64,000 bases of DNA from Paraburkholderia sediminicola (GTDB lineage Bacteria; Pseudomonadota; Gammaproteobacteria; Burkholderiales; Burkholderiaceae): positions 102,150-166,149 of the forward strand of contig NZ_CADIKC010000013.1 of NCBI RefSeq assembly GCF_902859805.1, in the 5' to 3' direction. The notes beneath the pieces are model-generated. The model had not been told where the DNA came from and did no database searches. It saw only the letters and a program-made list of their open reading frames with translations. Below, piece by piece: positions 16,699-25,802 of the stretch (position 1 is its first letter; each line of letters begins with the position of its first letter). The position numbers and the translations under genes were made by a program.

Positions 16699-17292
16699 AT
16701 GACCAACAAACCCGCCCCTACCGCAGTTGCCATTCACGAGCTGATTGCAGGTCGCTGGAGCCCGCGCGCGTATTCGAGCGAGCCGGTGAGCCGCGAGGAT
16801 CTGCATTCGGTGCTCGAAGCGGCACGCTGGGCGCCGTCTTCGTATAACGCGCAGCCGTGGCGTTTCCTCGTATTCGACCGTAGCGTCGATGAAGTCTCGT
16901 TCAAGCAGGCTTTCGCCACGCTGGTGCCGTTCAACCAGGGCTGGAATGCGCCGGCGCCGGTGCTGATCGCGGTGACCACGCACACGCTCACCAACAAGGG
17001 CGAAGTGAACCGTTGCGCGCCGTACGACGCGGGCGCCGCGGCGATGGCGCTGGTGCTGCAGGCGCATGCGCTCGGTCTCGCCGCGCATCAGATGAGCGGC
17101 TTCGATCCGAACGCGTTCCGCACGGCGTTCAAACTGCCGCACGACGTCGACGTGATCGCCATCATTTCGCTGGGCCACTACGGCGATGTCGACAAACTCG
17201 ATCCGGTGCTGCGTGAGCGCGAGAAGTCGGTGCGTCAGCGTTTGCCGCTTGCTGAAATCGCTTATGGCGGCGGCTGGAAGAAGGCGTTCTGA
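16699..17292 (+). CDS. Nitroreductase-family FMN oxidoreductase
   Basis: The 197-residue product fits the nitroreductase fold: an N-terminal RWSPRAYSSEPVS segment with the FMN-contacting Arg and Ser, the ARWAPSSYNAQPWRFLVF motif, and an Ala-rich central helix (DAGAAAMALVLQAHALGLAAHQM). The enzyme likely reduces an electrophilic substrate with NAD(P)H and FMN; which one is not evident. I chose ATG 16699, preceded by GAGAG. An in-frame ATG at 16675 is an alternative. Confidence 0.88.
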   Translation: MTNKPAPTAVAIHELIAGRWSPRAYSSEPVSREDLHSVLEAARWAPSSYNAQPWRFLVFDRSVDEVSFKQAFATLVPFNQGWNAPAPVLIAVTTHTLTNKGEVNRCAPYDAGAAAMALVLQAHALGLAAHQMSGFDPNAFRTAFKLPHDVDVIAIISLGHYGDVDKLDPVLREREKSVRQRLPLAEIAYGGGWKKAF

Positions 17293-17317
17293 GTTCCTTC
17301 GCAACCTTGGTGGTGAT

Positions 17318-17349
17318 AAAAACGCGCGGCGCTGACCGCGCGTTTTTTT
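17318..17349. terminator. Intrinsic terminator between convergent nitroreductase and MFS genes
   Basis: AAAAACGCGCGG pairs with CCGCGCG plus a run of T, with CGCTGA as the loop. A and T tracts on both sides allow use in both directions. Confidence 0.88.
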
Positions 17350-17385
17350 GTTCTGCAATGGTCGCGATGCTTTAAGGGGTGTGGT

Positions 17386-18861
17386 TCATTCCTCGCCGTC
17401 CGCGACGCTCGAAAGCGGCGTGGCGACGTTCTCAAGCGACTTGCGCTCCGCATCCACGCCCCAGATCGCGGCGATCACCGCGGCGGCGAGCATCAGCCCC
17501 GAGCCGACCAGATAGCCCACAAACACTTCACTACGCTGATGCGTATCGATCAGCCGGCCGAAGAACGCCGGCCCGATGATGCCACCCAGCGCCGTGCCGA
17601 ACGCGTAGAACACCGCGATCGCCAACGCGCGGATTTCGAGCGGAAACGATTCGCTGACGGTCAGATACGCCGAACTCGCCGCCGCCGAAGCGAAGAAGAA
17701 GACCACCATCCACGCGATCGTCTGCGTCACGACGGTGAGCATGTGCTGCTCGAACAGATAGCCGCTCAGCGTCAGCAGGAGGCCGGACAGCGCGTAGGTC
17801 GTGGCGATCATCTTGCGTCGCCCGATGACGTCGAAGAGCCGGCCGAGCACCAGCGGTCCAAGGAAGTTGCCGAGCGCGAACGGCAACAGATACCAGCCAA
17901 TATGGTCGCCGGGCACCTGATAGAACTCGGTCAGCACCAGCGCATAGGTGAAAAAGATCGCGTTGTAGAAGAACGCCTGCGCTGTCATCAACGATAAGCC
18001 GACCAGCGCGCGCCGTCGGTGCAGGTTGAATAGCGTGTGAAACACCTCGCGCAGCGGCGTATGTCCGCGCGCCCGCAGTCTTAGCCGGGTGAGGTCGTCG
18101 TCGGCTAGTGCATGGCCTTCACTGCGAAAGCGCGTTTCTATGCCGTCGACGATCGAGCGTGCATCGTGTTCGCCGCCATGCGTCAGTAGCCAGCGCGGAC
18201 TTTCGGGTACCCAGATGCGCATCGGCAGAATCCCCAGCGCCAATACCGCGCCGATGAAGAAACAGGCGCGCCAGCCCCAGTCGCCCGGCAGCAGATTCGG
18301 GTCGAGCAGGATCAGGGAACCCGCCGCGCCAAGCCCCGCGCCGACCCAGAAGGTGCCGTTGATGCCGAGGTCGGTCCAGCCGCGCACTCGCGCGGGCGTG
18401 AATTCCTGGATCGTCGAATTGATCGCCGTATATTCGCCGCCAATGCCTGCGCCGGTGAGAAACCGGAACAGCAGAAAACTGGCGAGATTCCAGGAAAAAG
18501 CGGTCGCCGCCGTAGCGGCCAGATACAGCGCAAGCGTGATGAAAAACAGCTTGCGACGGCCGAGCCGGTCGGTCAGCCAGCCGAAGCCGAGCGCACCGAG
18601 CACGGCGCCGGCAATGTAGGCGCTGCCGGCGAGGCCTACGTCGGCGTTGGTAAATTGCAACGATGGGCTAGACTTCAACGCACTCGCGACAGCGCCTGCG
18701 AGCGTCACCTCGAGACCGTCGAGCAGCCACGTCACGCCCAGCGCCACGACGATCAGCGAGTGAAAGCGTCCCCACGGCAAGCGGTCGAGCCGCGAGGGCA
18801 GGTCGGTTTCAATGACGGCGGCGTTTTTCTCGTGGACAGCGGCGGTAGGCGGCGCGCTCAT
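17386..18861 (-). CDS. MFS metabolite transporter, sugar-porter-like
   Basis: The 491-residue protein has about 12 membrane helices and the sugar or aromatic-acid porter signatures: DRLGRRKLFF after helix 2, RFLTGAGIGGEYTAIN, the PESPRWLLTHG motif before the central loop and RLFDVIGRRKM in the second half. The substrate is unknown. The ATG at 18861 is well supported by AGGAG upstream; the open frame extends further but overlaps the divergent YegD-like promoter region. Confidence 0.88.
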   Translation of the reverse strand: MSAPPTAAVHEKNAAVIETDLPSRLDRLPWGRFHSLIVVALGVTWLLDGLEVTLAGAVASALKSSPSLQFTNADVGLAGSAYIAGAVLGALGFGWLTDRLGRRKLFFITLALYLAATAATAFSWNLASFLLFRFLTGAGIGGEYTAINSTIQEFTPARVRGWTDLGINGTFWVGAGLGAAGSLILLDPNLLPGDWGWRACFFIGAVLALGILPMRIWVPESPRWLLTHGGEHDARSIVDGIETRFRSEGHALADDDLTRLRLRARGHTPLREVFHTLFNLHRRRALVGLSLMTAQAFFYNAIFFTYALVLTEFYQVPGDHIGWYLLPFALGNFLGPLVLGRLFDVIGRRKMIATTYALSGLLLTLSGYLFEQHMLTVVTQTIAWMVVFFFASAAASSAYLTVSESFPLEIRALAIAVFYAFGTALGGIIGPAFFGRLIDTHQRSEVFVGYLVGSGLMLAAAVIAAIWGVDAERKSLENVATPLSSVADGEE

Positions 18862-19051
18862 TGCTACAAGTCTCCTGATTATCGAAATTTGGCGGCGTAT
18901 CCTGTCGAATTCAGCAATTTTTGTTCCGTCGAGCGGACCTTGGTCAGCATTGCGGGCGTCCCGGAAAGCGTCAGTTGATGCTGATTGGGCTTTCGTGATA
19001 CAAAGCCGCTCCCCTTTCTGTCCGCGCCAGCCGTGAGCGGCGATTCCTGCC

Positions 19052-20302
19052 ATGAACTATTGCGCGATTGACTTCGGTACTTCCAATTCGGCCGTGGCCG
19101 TCCCAGACGGCGCTGCGCTTAGACTTGCGCCGGTCGAGGGCGCCTATACGACGCTGCCGACCTCCGTCTTTTTCAACACCGACGAGAACACCCGCGAATT
19201 CGGGCGTGCGGCGTTGGCAGCGTATATCGACGGATTCGACGGCCGTCTGATGCGTTCGATGAAAAGTATTCTCGGCTCGCCGCTCGCCGAGAATTCGACC
19301 GATCTCGGCGACGGTTCGGCGATCAAGTACACGGACATCATCGCGATTTTCGTCGACCATCTGAAGCGCTCGGCCGAGAAGAGCACGGGCGGCCCGATCA
19401 GCCGCGCGGTACTGGGCCGCCCGGTGTTCTTCGTCGACGACGATCCTCGCGCGGACCAGATGGCGCAGCAGCAGCTCGAAGCGGCGGCGCGTTCAGTCGG
19501 TTTGCGGGAGATTCACTTTCAGTATGAGCCGATCGCGGCCGCGTTCGACTACGAATCGCATCTGACTGAAGAAGGGCTCGTGCTGGTGGCCGACATCGGC
19601 GGCGGTACGTCGGACTTTTCGCTGGTGCGGGTGGGGCCGGAGCGGGTGAAGCGCGTGGAGCGCAAAGACGACGTGCTGGCCCACCACGGTGTGCACGTTG
19701 CGGGCACGGACTTCGACCGCCGTGTCGAACTGGTGACGATCCTGCGCGAACTCGGCTATCAGACGCTCGACCCCGAAGGCCGTGAGATTCCGAACCGCAT
19801 CTATTTCGATCTGGCCACCTGGCACCTGATCAATACCGTCTATGCCCCGAAGCGCGTCAGCGAGCTCGCGCTCATGCGGCATCTGTTCCTCCAGACCAAA
19901 CATCACGACCGCCTGATGCGCGTTGTGGACCGCCGGCTTGGGCATGCGCTGGCTGCTCACGCGGAAGAAGCGAAGATCGGCGTGGCGGCGGGTGGGGAGA
20001 CGGTGATCGACCTCGACGAGGTGGAAGACGACCTGCGCCTCGCATTCGACGAAGCGCAGCTCATCAAGGCCGGTCAGGACGAGACGCAGCGCATCGTGCA
20101 GGCGGCTCGCGATACGGTGCAGGCAGCCGGTGTGGCCCCGCGCGACGTCAACGCGATTTACTTCACGGGCGGCTCGACCGGATTGGCGTTTCTATCGGGC
20201 GCATTGGCCGCGGCATTTCCGGATGCCAAAGCGGTATTCGGCGACCGTCTCGCCAGCGTCGCGACAGGTCTCGGTATTCACGCACGGCGTTTGTTCGGAT
20301 AA
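19052..20302 (+). CDS. Hsp70-family (YegD-like) ATPase-domain protein
   Basis: The 416-residue protein is an actin/Hsp70-type nucleotide-binding domain without the usual substrate-binding domain. Phosphate-loop motifs are clear: IDFGTSNSAVAV at the N-terminus, VADIGGGTSDFSLV in the middle and the adenosine motif IYFTGGSTGLAFL near the end. E. coli YegD has the same architecture and no settled role. It begins 190 bases from the divergent MFS gene and ends at a strong terminator. Confidence 0.9.
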   Translation: MNYCAIDFGTSNSAVAVPDGAALRLAPVEGAYTTLPTSVFFNTDENTREFGRAALAAYIDGFDGRLMRSMKSILGSPLAENSTDLGDGSAIKYTDIIAIFVDHLKRSAEKSTGGPISRAVLGRPVFFVDDDPRADQMAQQQLEAAARSVGLREIHFQYEPIAAAFDYESHLTEEGLVLVADIGGGTSDFSLVRVGPERVKRVERKDDVLAHHGVHVAGTDFDRRVELVTILRELGYQTLDPEGREIPNRIYFDLATWHLINTVYAPKRVSELALMRHLFLQTKHHDRLMRVVDRRLGHALAAHAEEAKIGVAAGGETVIDLDEVEDDLRLAFDEAQLIKAGQDETQRIVQAARDTVQAAGVAPRDVNAIYFTGGSTGLAFLSGALAAAFPDAKAVFGDRLASVATGLGIHARRLFG

Positions 20303-20360
20303 CCGAATTGCTCAAATTCATACTGCAAAGATAATCATCGAATGCAGTTACGACGAATAT

Positions 20361-20390
20361 AAAAAAACCCCGCCGAGGCGGGGTTTTTTT
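20361..20390. terminator. Bidirectional terminator between the YegD-like gene and the cold-shock gene
   Basis: Seven A and CCCCGCC pair with GGCGGGG and seven T around a 2-base tip. It is symmetric and suits the convergent flanking genes. Confidence 0.92.
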
Positions 20391-20414
20391 GCGTCCAGAA
20401 GGAAGCGTGCTTGC

Positions 20415-20618
20415 TTACACCGGCTTGATGTTAGCAGCTTGCTTGCCCTTCGGGCCCGTCTTCACTTCAAACGTAACCTTTTGGTTTTCTTGCAGCGTCT
20501 TGAAGCCTTCCGTGCGGATTTCCGAGAAATGCGCGAACAGATCTTCGCCGCCGCCGTCCGGCGTGATGAAGCCAAAGCCCTTTGCGTCATTGAACCACTT
20601 GACGGTACCGGTTTCCAT
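20415..20618 (-). CDS. Cold-shock protein, CspA family
   Basis: The 67-residue protein is a single OB-fold cold-shock domain that binds single-stranded RNA and DNA. The RNP1 motif KGFGFITP and RNP2 motif DLFAHF are both present. It is slightly shorter than E. coli CspA (70 residues). A promoter at 20768-20796 implies a leader of about 140 nucleotides, which fits the long regulatory leaders of cold-shock mRNAs. Confidence 0.97.
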   Translation of the reverse strand: METGTVKWFNDAKGFGFITPDGGGEDLFAHFSEIRTEGFKTLQENQKVTFEVKTGPKGKQAANIKPV

Positions 20619-20767
20619 ATTACTTGTTCCTAAAGATGGTAAATAAGGCCGAAGCCCAATGGGTGCGCATGAAAATCAAGGAAGGGGGTAATGGGACCAA
20701 CCGGAGTACCGTTGATGGGCGAACTACGAAAGACCAATTCACTCGCCGCTTGAAATCCTGCCCGAAC

Positions 20768-20796
20768 GTTATACGGCGATTTCGGGCGAAGGTCAA
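20768..20796 (-). promoter_or_regulatory. Promoter of the cold-shock gene
   Basis: On the minus strand TTGACC and TATAAC are separated by 17 bases. The expected start near 20761 leaves a leader of about 140 bases before the coding region at 20618. Confidence 0.75.
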
Positions 20797-20978
20797 CACT
20801 CTTGTCCCAACTTTACAAGATTTCGGCGGATTGGCGTAGAAATTGCTTACAAAGCTTGCTATTCGTCGGAGAATTTTGCTAGGGAGAACCCTTAGTTTCG
20901 CTGCAACGGCCGGGTGCAACCGTTAAACTACGCGCCGCGCGTCGGTTGCACCTGATTCTGGTCCGTCGCGCACGCATG

Positions 20979-21017
20979 CGCGTCACCCGTCCGCAACGCC
21001 ACAAGCGATGTGACGCG
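20979..21017 (+). repeat. 8-bp inverted repeat upstream of the APC permease gene
   Basis: CGCGTCAC (20979-20986) and GTGACGCG (21010-21017) are perfect inverted copies about 23 bases apart. They could form a hairpin or an operator. The role is not known. Confidence 0.5.
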
Positions 21018-21089
21018 GTGCCGACATGGTTCTGATGCAATCTGCACGGGACCGGAGCCAGTGCTTTGCATGGAGCCTGAGTAAGCGTT

Positions 21090-21135
21090 AAAGCGCCAAC
21101 TCCGGCCGATCGCCAAAGCGCTAACTCTGGTCGAC
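21090..21135 (+). repeat. Direct repeat of about 21 bp before the APC permease gene
   Basis: The segments at 21090-21110 and 21115-21135 begin AAAGCGC and are 25 bases apart. They differ at four or so positions, all C/T exchanges. The second copy ends just before the SD of the permease gene. Tandem sites of this kind can be regulator-binding sites. Confidence 0.6.
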
Positions 21136-21147
21136 ACAGGAGAAGAT

Positions 21148-22743
21148 GTGAAAAGTTCTATACAACGGAACATCGGACCGGTCGCGTTACTGCTGACCGG
21201 CTTGGGTTCGATCATCGGATCGGGCTGGCTGTTCGGCGCGTGGAAGGCTGCAAAAATTGCCGGGCCGGCTGCCATTTGTGCATGGGTCATTGGCGCGGTG
21301 GTGATTCTCGCGATTGCCTTGACCTACGCAGAACTCGGCGCAATGTTCCCGGAGTCCGGCGGCATGGTGCGTTACGCGCGCTATTCGCACGGCGCGCTGG
21401 TTGGGTTCATCAGTGCATGGGCCAACTGGATCGCCATTGTCTCGGTGATTCCAATCGAGGCTGAAGCATCCATTCAATATATGAGTACCTGGCCGTATCC
21501 ATGGGCGCATGCGCTATTCGTGGATGGGTCATTAACGACTAATGGGCTATTGCTGTCCGCGGCCCTCGTGATCATTTACTTCCTGCTGAATTACTGGGGC
21601 GTCAAGCTGTTCGCTCGCGCCAATTCGGCGATCACGGTCTTCAAGTTCCTGATTCCGGGCGCGACGATCGCCGGTCTGATGCTGACGGGCTTCCACAAGG
21701 AAAACTTCGGCGAAGTGAGCACCTTTGCGCCGTACGGCTGGTCGGCTGTGCTGACCGCAGTGTCGACGAGCGGCATCGTGTTCGCCTTCAACGGCTTCCA
21801 GAGCCCGATCAACCTCGCCGGTGAGGCGCGCAATCCGGCGAAGAGCGTGCCGTTCGCGGTGATCGGCTCGATCCTGCTGGCGCTGGTGATCTACGTGCTG
21901 CTGCAGATCGCGTACATCGGCGCGGTGAACCCGGCCGACGTCATGAAGGGCTGGAGCCACTTCAACTTCGCTTCGCCGTTTGCGGAACTGGCGATCGCGC
22001 TGAACCTGAACTGGCTGGCTATCCTGCTGTACGTCGACGCGTTCGTCAGCCCGAGCGGTACCGGCACGACTTACATGGCGACCACCACCCGCATGATCTA
22101 CGCGATGGAGCGCAACAACACGATGCCGAAGATGTTCGGCAACGTGCACCCGTTCTACGGCGTGCCGCGTCAGGCGATGTGGTTCAACCTGCTGGTGTCG
22201 TTTATTTTCCTGTTCTTCTTCCGCGGCTGGAGTTCGTTGGCAGCGGTGATCTCGGTCGCGACCGTGATCTCGTACCTGACTGGCCCGATCAGCCTGATGG
22301 CGCTGCGCCGCGCGGCAACGGATCTCGAGCGCCCGCTGCACATTCCGGGCATGAAGTTCATTGCGCCGTTCGCTTTCGTATGCGCGTCGCTGATCCTGTA
22401 TTGGGCGAAGTGGCCGCTGACCGGCGAAATCATTCTCTTGATGGTCGTCGCGCTGCCGGTCTACTTCTACTTCCAGGCGAAGTCGGGTTTTGGCGGCTGG
22501 GGGCGTGACCTGAAGGCTGCATGGTGGCTCGTGGCCTACCTGCCGGTGATGGCGATTCTGTCGCTGATCGGCAGCAAGGAGTTTGGCGGCCACGGCGTCC
22601 TGCCGTACGGCTGGGACATGCTGGTGGTGGCCGTCTTCTCGCTGGTGTTCTACTACTGGGGCGTGCATAGCGGCTACCGTTCGGAATACCTCGAAGAACG
22701 TCAGACGCACGACGAAGTGCTTGAGGGCATGGGCGCACACTAA
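21148..22743 (+). CDS. APC-superfamily amino acid permease
   Basis: The 531-residue protein has about 12 to 14 membrane helices. The APC-type helix 1 is clear (LLLTGLGSIIGSGWLFGAW), with the unwound GSGW region that contacts substrate, and YAELGAMFPESGGMVRYARY follows in helix 2. The exact amino acid or amine is not evident. The start is GTG at 21148, with AGGAGAA upstream. Direct and inverted repeats in the leader suggest regulated expression, and a strong terminator follows the gene. Confidence 0.9.
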   Translation: MKSSIQRNIGPVALLLTGLGSIIGSGWLFGAWKAAKIAGPAAICAWVIGAVVILAIALTYAELGAMFPESGGMVRYARYSHGALVGFISAWANWIAIVSVIPIEAEASIQYMSTWPYPWAHALFVDGSLTTNGLLLSAALVIIYFLLNYWGVKLFARANSAITVFKFLIPGATIAGLMLTGFHKENFGEVSTFAPYGWSAVLTAVSTSGIVFAFNGFQSPINLAGEARNPAKSVPFAVIGSILLALVIYVLLQIAYIGAVNPADVMKGWSHFNFASPFAELAIALNLNWLAILLYVDAFVSPSGTGTTYMATTTRMIYAMERNNTMPKMFGNVHPFYGVPRQAMWFNLLVSFIFLFFFRGWSSLAAVISVATVISYLTGPISLMALRRAATDLERPLHIPGMKFIAPFAFVCASLILYWAKWPLTGEIILLMVVALPVYFYFQAKSGFGGWGRDLKAAWWLVAYLPVMAILSLIGSKEFGGHGVLPYGWDMLVVAVFSLVFYYWGVHSGYRSEYLEERQTHDEVLEGMGAH

Positions 22744-22791
22744 GTTGCTGCGCTGAGCCTTCCGCCGGATCGTCATGATTCGGCACAGTAC

Positions 22792-22828
22792 AAAAAAGCC
22801 CGCCTGAGTTGCTCAGGCGGGCTTTTTT
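22792..22828. terminator. Bidirectional terminator after the APC permease gene
   Basis: Six A and GCCCGCCTGAG pair perfectly with CTCAGGCGGGC and six T around a TTG tip. It separates the permease gene from the convergent dioxygenase gene. Confidence 0.95.
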
Positions 22829-22873
22829 CTTGGCGGCGCTTTGGCCTTGGTTCGGCGTTTCGCTAGCGTCGAG

Positions 22874-23659
22874 TCAGGCGGTGCCGAATACGTAATTCGT
22901 CATGGCGAGCGAGCGCTGATAAGTGCCGAGCGACTGAATCGCCAGCGAATAATCGTCGTCCGCCGCACCTAGGGCCGCGAACACGGGTAACAAGTGCTCG
23001 TCGGTCGGATGCATCAGCACCGCGTGCGGCGCCTGGCGGCGGTAGTCGAGCAACGCATCGATGTCGTGCGCGGCAAGCTTGGCCTCGAACCAGTCGGTGA
23101 ACTCGGCCACACGCGGATCGGCATCGCCCGGACGTGCGGAAAAATCCGCTGCGCGCAGGTTGTGTGTGATCTGGCCCGAGCCGATCACCATCACGCCGTC
23201 TTCTTTCAGCGAGCGTAGCGCGCGGCCCACCCGGAAATGATGGGCGGCATCCATATGCGGCTGGATCGACAGTTGCGCGACTGGGATGTCGGCTTCCGGG
23301 AACATCAACAGCATCGGCACCCACGCGCCGTGGTCGAGCCCGTGCGGCTGGGCGTCGGTGAGGATGCCGTGTTCGCCGAGCAGCACCGCGGCACGGCGCG
23401 CCACATCGGGCGCGCCGGGAGCCGGGTACTGAATCTCATACAACTGACGCGGGAAGCCGTAGAAATCGTGAATGGTCTCAGGCGCCGTGGACGTGCTCAC
23501 CACCGGTTGCGCCGTGCCCCAATGGGCTGACAGCATCAGCACGCTCTCAGGGCGGGGCAATTGCGCCGACAGTGCGCCGAATTCGGCGGACGGCAAGGAA
23601 GGGTCGATCGGCAGCGTAGGTGCGCCGTGGGAGAGGTAGAGCGACGGTAAGCGATTCAT
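22874..23659 (-). CDS. DODA-type class III extradiol ring-cleavage dioxygenase
   Basis: The 261-residue protein fits the LigB-like DODA/YgiD family, whose members cleave catechols such as DOPA. Conserved features include SHGAPT near the N-terminus and SAHW, which supply metal-binding His residues. The GLDHGAWVPM motif and MVIGSGQITHNLR near the active site are also present. The natural substrate is unknown. The ATG at 23659 gives the family-typical start MNRLPSLYLSHG. Confidence 0.88.
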   Translation of the reverse strand: MNRLPSLYLSHGAPTLPIDPSLPSAEFGALSAQLPRPESVLMLSAHWGTAQPVVSTSTAPETIHDFYGFPRQLYEIQYPAPGAPDVARRAAVLLGEHGILTDAQPHGLDHGAWVPMLLMFPEADIPVAQLSIQPHMDAAHHFRVGRALRSLKEDGVMVIGSGQITHNLRAADFSARPGDADPRVAEFTDWFEAKLAAHDIDALLDYRRQAPHAVLMHPTDEHLLPVFAALGAADDDYSLAIQSLGTYQRSLAMTNYVFGTA

Positions 23660-23878
23660 GGTAGCAACGCCGCCGCGGGAACGCGGCGCGGAAGTAGGGT
23701 TGCTATCAATATAGGTCCGTACCTGCGTTTGATAAACGGGTGAAAACGGAATTGATTGTGTCGCCGGTATTGTTAATGACGCTGGAGCGGTTGTGGCGCG
23801 CCGCTCGTTAGGTCGTGGCAATGCATGGGGCCTGCCTGCGTGCGCGTTAAGCGCGGCGGCGGTAGGTGGTCCTGCGAA

Positions 23879-24478
23879 CTATTCCTGCGCGTCGCGCAAA
23901 CCTTGCCACGCCGGCGACAAGGCCGGTCCCAACGCGAATAGATCCAGCACGCGTGCCACCGTGTGATCGACCATTTCGTCGATCGTCGTCGGTTGGTTAT
24001 AGAAAGCGGGCAAGGGCGGAAAGATCACGCCGCCCATTTCGGTGACGGCCGTCATATTGCGCAGATGCGCGAGGTTTAACGGCGTTTCACGCACGAGCAG
24101 CACGAGCCGGCGGCGCTCTTTGAGCGTGACATCGGCGGCGCGGGTGATCAGGTTGTCGGAAAGACCGTGTGCGACGCTTGCCAGCGTCTTCATCGAGCAC
24201 GGCGCGACCACCATGCCATCGGTTGCAAACGAGCCGGACGCGATACTTGCGCCGACGTCGCGCACCGAATGGACGACATCCGCGAGCGGATGCACGTCTT
24301 CTTTGCTTAGCTGGAGTTCGTGCTGGATATTGAGCCAGCCGGCGCTCGAAATCAGCAGATGGCTCTCGACGCCGCCCACCCGGCGCAACGTCTCGAGCAA
24401 CCGGATGCCGTAAATGGCGCCGGTCGCGCCGGTAATCGCGACGATCAGCCGGCGCGGCGTCGCAGCACGTGTTTCCAT
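23879..24478 (-). CDS. ubiX: Flavin prenyltransferase UbiX
   Basis: UbiX attaches a dimethylallyl group to FMN to make the prenylated flavin used by UbiD-type decarboxylases in ubiquinone synthesis. The 199-residue product has the N-terminal ITGATGAIYGIRLLE motif, the FATDGMVVAPCSMKTLA segment and LKERRRLVLLVRETPL, all diagnostic. The ATG at 24478 is preferred; a TTG at 24508 would add 10 residues. It lies 49 bases after grxD on the same strand. Confidence 0.95.
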   Translation of the reverse strand: METRAATPRRLIVAITGATGAIYGIRLLETLRRVGGVESHLLISSAGWLNIQHELQLSKEDVHPLADVVHSVRDVGASIASGSFATDGMVVAPCSMKTLASVAHGLSDNLITRAADVTLKERRRLVLLVRETPLNLAHLRNMTAVTEMGGVIFPPLPAFYNQPTTIDEMVDHTVARVLDLFALGPALSPAWQGLRDAQE

Positions 24479-24527
24479 GGCTCGCGGCGCCTTATCGGAG
24501 GACAACAAAGGTTCGGACAGCGGCTCT

Positions 24528-24839
24528 TTAAGCCGCGGCGAACAGTTGCTGCAGTTCGCCCGATTCGTACATTTCCATCATGATGTCCGAGCCGCCGACG
24601 AATTCGCCCTTCACGTACAGCTGCGGAATGGTCGGCCAGTTCGAGAACTGCTTGATGCCCTGGCGGACTTCGTCGTCTTCGAGCACGTTGACGGTTTTGA
24701 TTTCGCCGACGCCGCATGCCTTCAGGATCTGGATGGCGCGGCCGGAAAAGCCGCACATCGGGAACTGGGCGGTGCCCTTCATGAAGAGCACGACGTTGTT
24801 TTCGTCGACGATTTGCTTGATGCGTTGTTGCGTATCCAT
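24528..24839 (-). CDS. grxD: Monothiol glutaredoxin Grx4
   Basis: The 103-residue protein has the CGFS active site (FPMCGFSGRA) of monothiol glutaredoxins that carry and deliver 2Fe-2S clusters. It also has the glutathione-binding WPTIPQLYV and GGSDIMMEMYESGEL segments. The ATG at 24839 gives the usual family length. It follows prmC in a run of leftward genes. Confidence 0.97.
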   Translation of the reverse strand: MDTQQRIKQIVDENNVVLFMKGTAQFPMCGFSGRAIQILKACGVGEIKTVNVLEDDEVRQGIKQFSNWPTIPQLYVKGEFVGGSDIMMEMYESGELQQLFAAA

Positions 24840-24944
24840 GACTGACCTTGCGGTTCCGTTATGTGTAGGGAATAGGCTGAAATGATAGCGGATTTCGGTA
24901 ACACCGGCCGAGGGCCGCTTTGCCACTTCGGCGATTAGGGCCAT

Positions 24945-25796
24945 TCATCGAGGTAAGCCGGGCCAGCGTCCGCCGCTGATTCGCTCGATGCCGGCGAGAT
25001 CCTGCTCCGAGCGGACTTGCGTAAAACCCTCTGCCGTCAGCAGGTCGCGCACGGCTTCCGCCTGATCGTACCCGTGTTCGATCCACAATACGCCATTGGC
25101 GGCCAGGCGTGTGGGCGCGCCCGCGACGATCTTGCGGATCGCGCTGAGTCCATCGGCTTCGTCGGTGAGCGCGCCGCGCGGCTCGAAGCGCAGATCGCCT
25201 TCCAACAGATGCGGATCGCCGCTCGCGATGTACGGCGGGTTGCTGACGATCACGTCAAAGCGCAATGCTGCGTCTAGCGAGCCGTACCAGTCGCTTTGCT
25301 GCAGGTCCACGAGTCCGCCGGGGCGTTTGGCATCCAGCAGACGCGCGGCGTTGCGCGTGGCTACCGCCAGTGCTTCAGCGGAACGATCCAGCGCCCAGAC
25401 CTGCGCATCGGGCCGCATCGACGCGATGGCCACGGCGATTGCTCCGGTGCCGGTGCCCAGATCGAGTACGCGCGGGCGCGAGATGTTTTCCATCGCGGCC
25501 AGCGCCGTTTCGACCAGCAGTTCGGTTTCGGGACGCGGAATCAGCACGTCCGGTGTCACTTCGAAATCAAGCCCGAAAAATTCGCGCGCGCCGACCAGTT
25601 GCGCCACCGGCTCGCCGGCGACACGCCGCCCTTCCAGGGCCCGGTATCGTTCGACTATTGAGCCGTCGAGCGTCTCATCGCTGCGCGTAATCAATTGCGT
25701 ATGCCGCCAGCCCAGCACGTGCGTGAGCAGAATCCGCGCTTCGAGCGACGGCAGTGGCGAGGCGCGCAATAGCGCTGCTGGCGTGACCGGAGCCAT
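24945..25796 (-). CDS. prmC: Release factor glutamine methyltransferase PrmC
   Basis: PrmC methylates the glutamine of the GGQ motif in release factors 1 and 2. The 283-residue product has the N-terminal helical domain, the SAM motif VLDLGTGTGAIAVAIA, the catalytic VSNPPYI and the IPRPETELLVE segment between domains. It starts six bases after the stop of prfA, whose product is its substrate, so the two are surely co-transcribed. Confidence 0.97.
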   Translation of the reverse strand: MAPVTPAALLRASPLPSLEARILLTHVLGWRHTQLITRSDETLDGSIVERYRALEGRRVAGEPVAQLVGAREFFGLDFEVTPDVLIPRPETELLVETALAAMENISRPRVLDLGTGTGAIAVAIASMRPDAQVWALDRSAEALAVATRNAARLLDAKRPGGLVDLQQSDWYGSLDAALRFDVIVSNPPYIASGDPHLLEGDLRFEPRGALTDEADGLSAIRKIVAGAPTRLAANGVLWIEHGYDQAEAVRDLLTAEGFTQVRSEQDLAGIERISGGRWPGLPR

Positions 25797-25802
25797 CCGC
25801 GC

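Noticed and set aside
21090..21135. Tandem glycine-type riboswitch before the APC permease gene
   Set aside because: The repeats are too short (21 bases each) and lack the conserved core; a protein-binding site is more likely.
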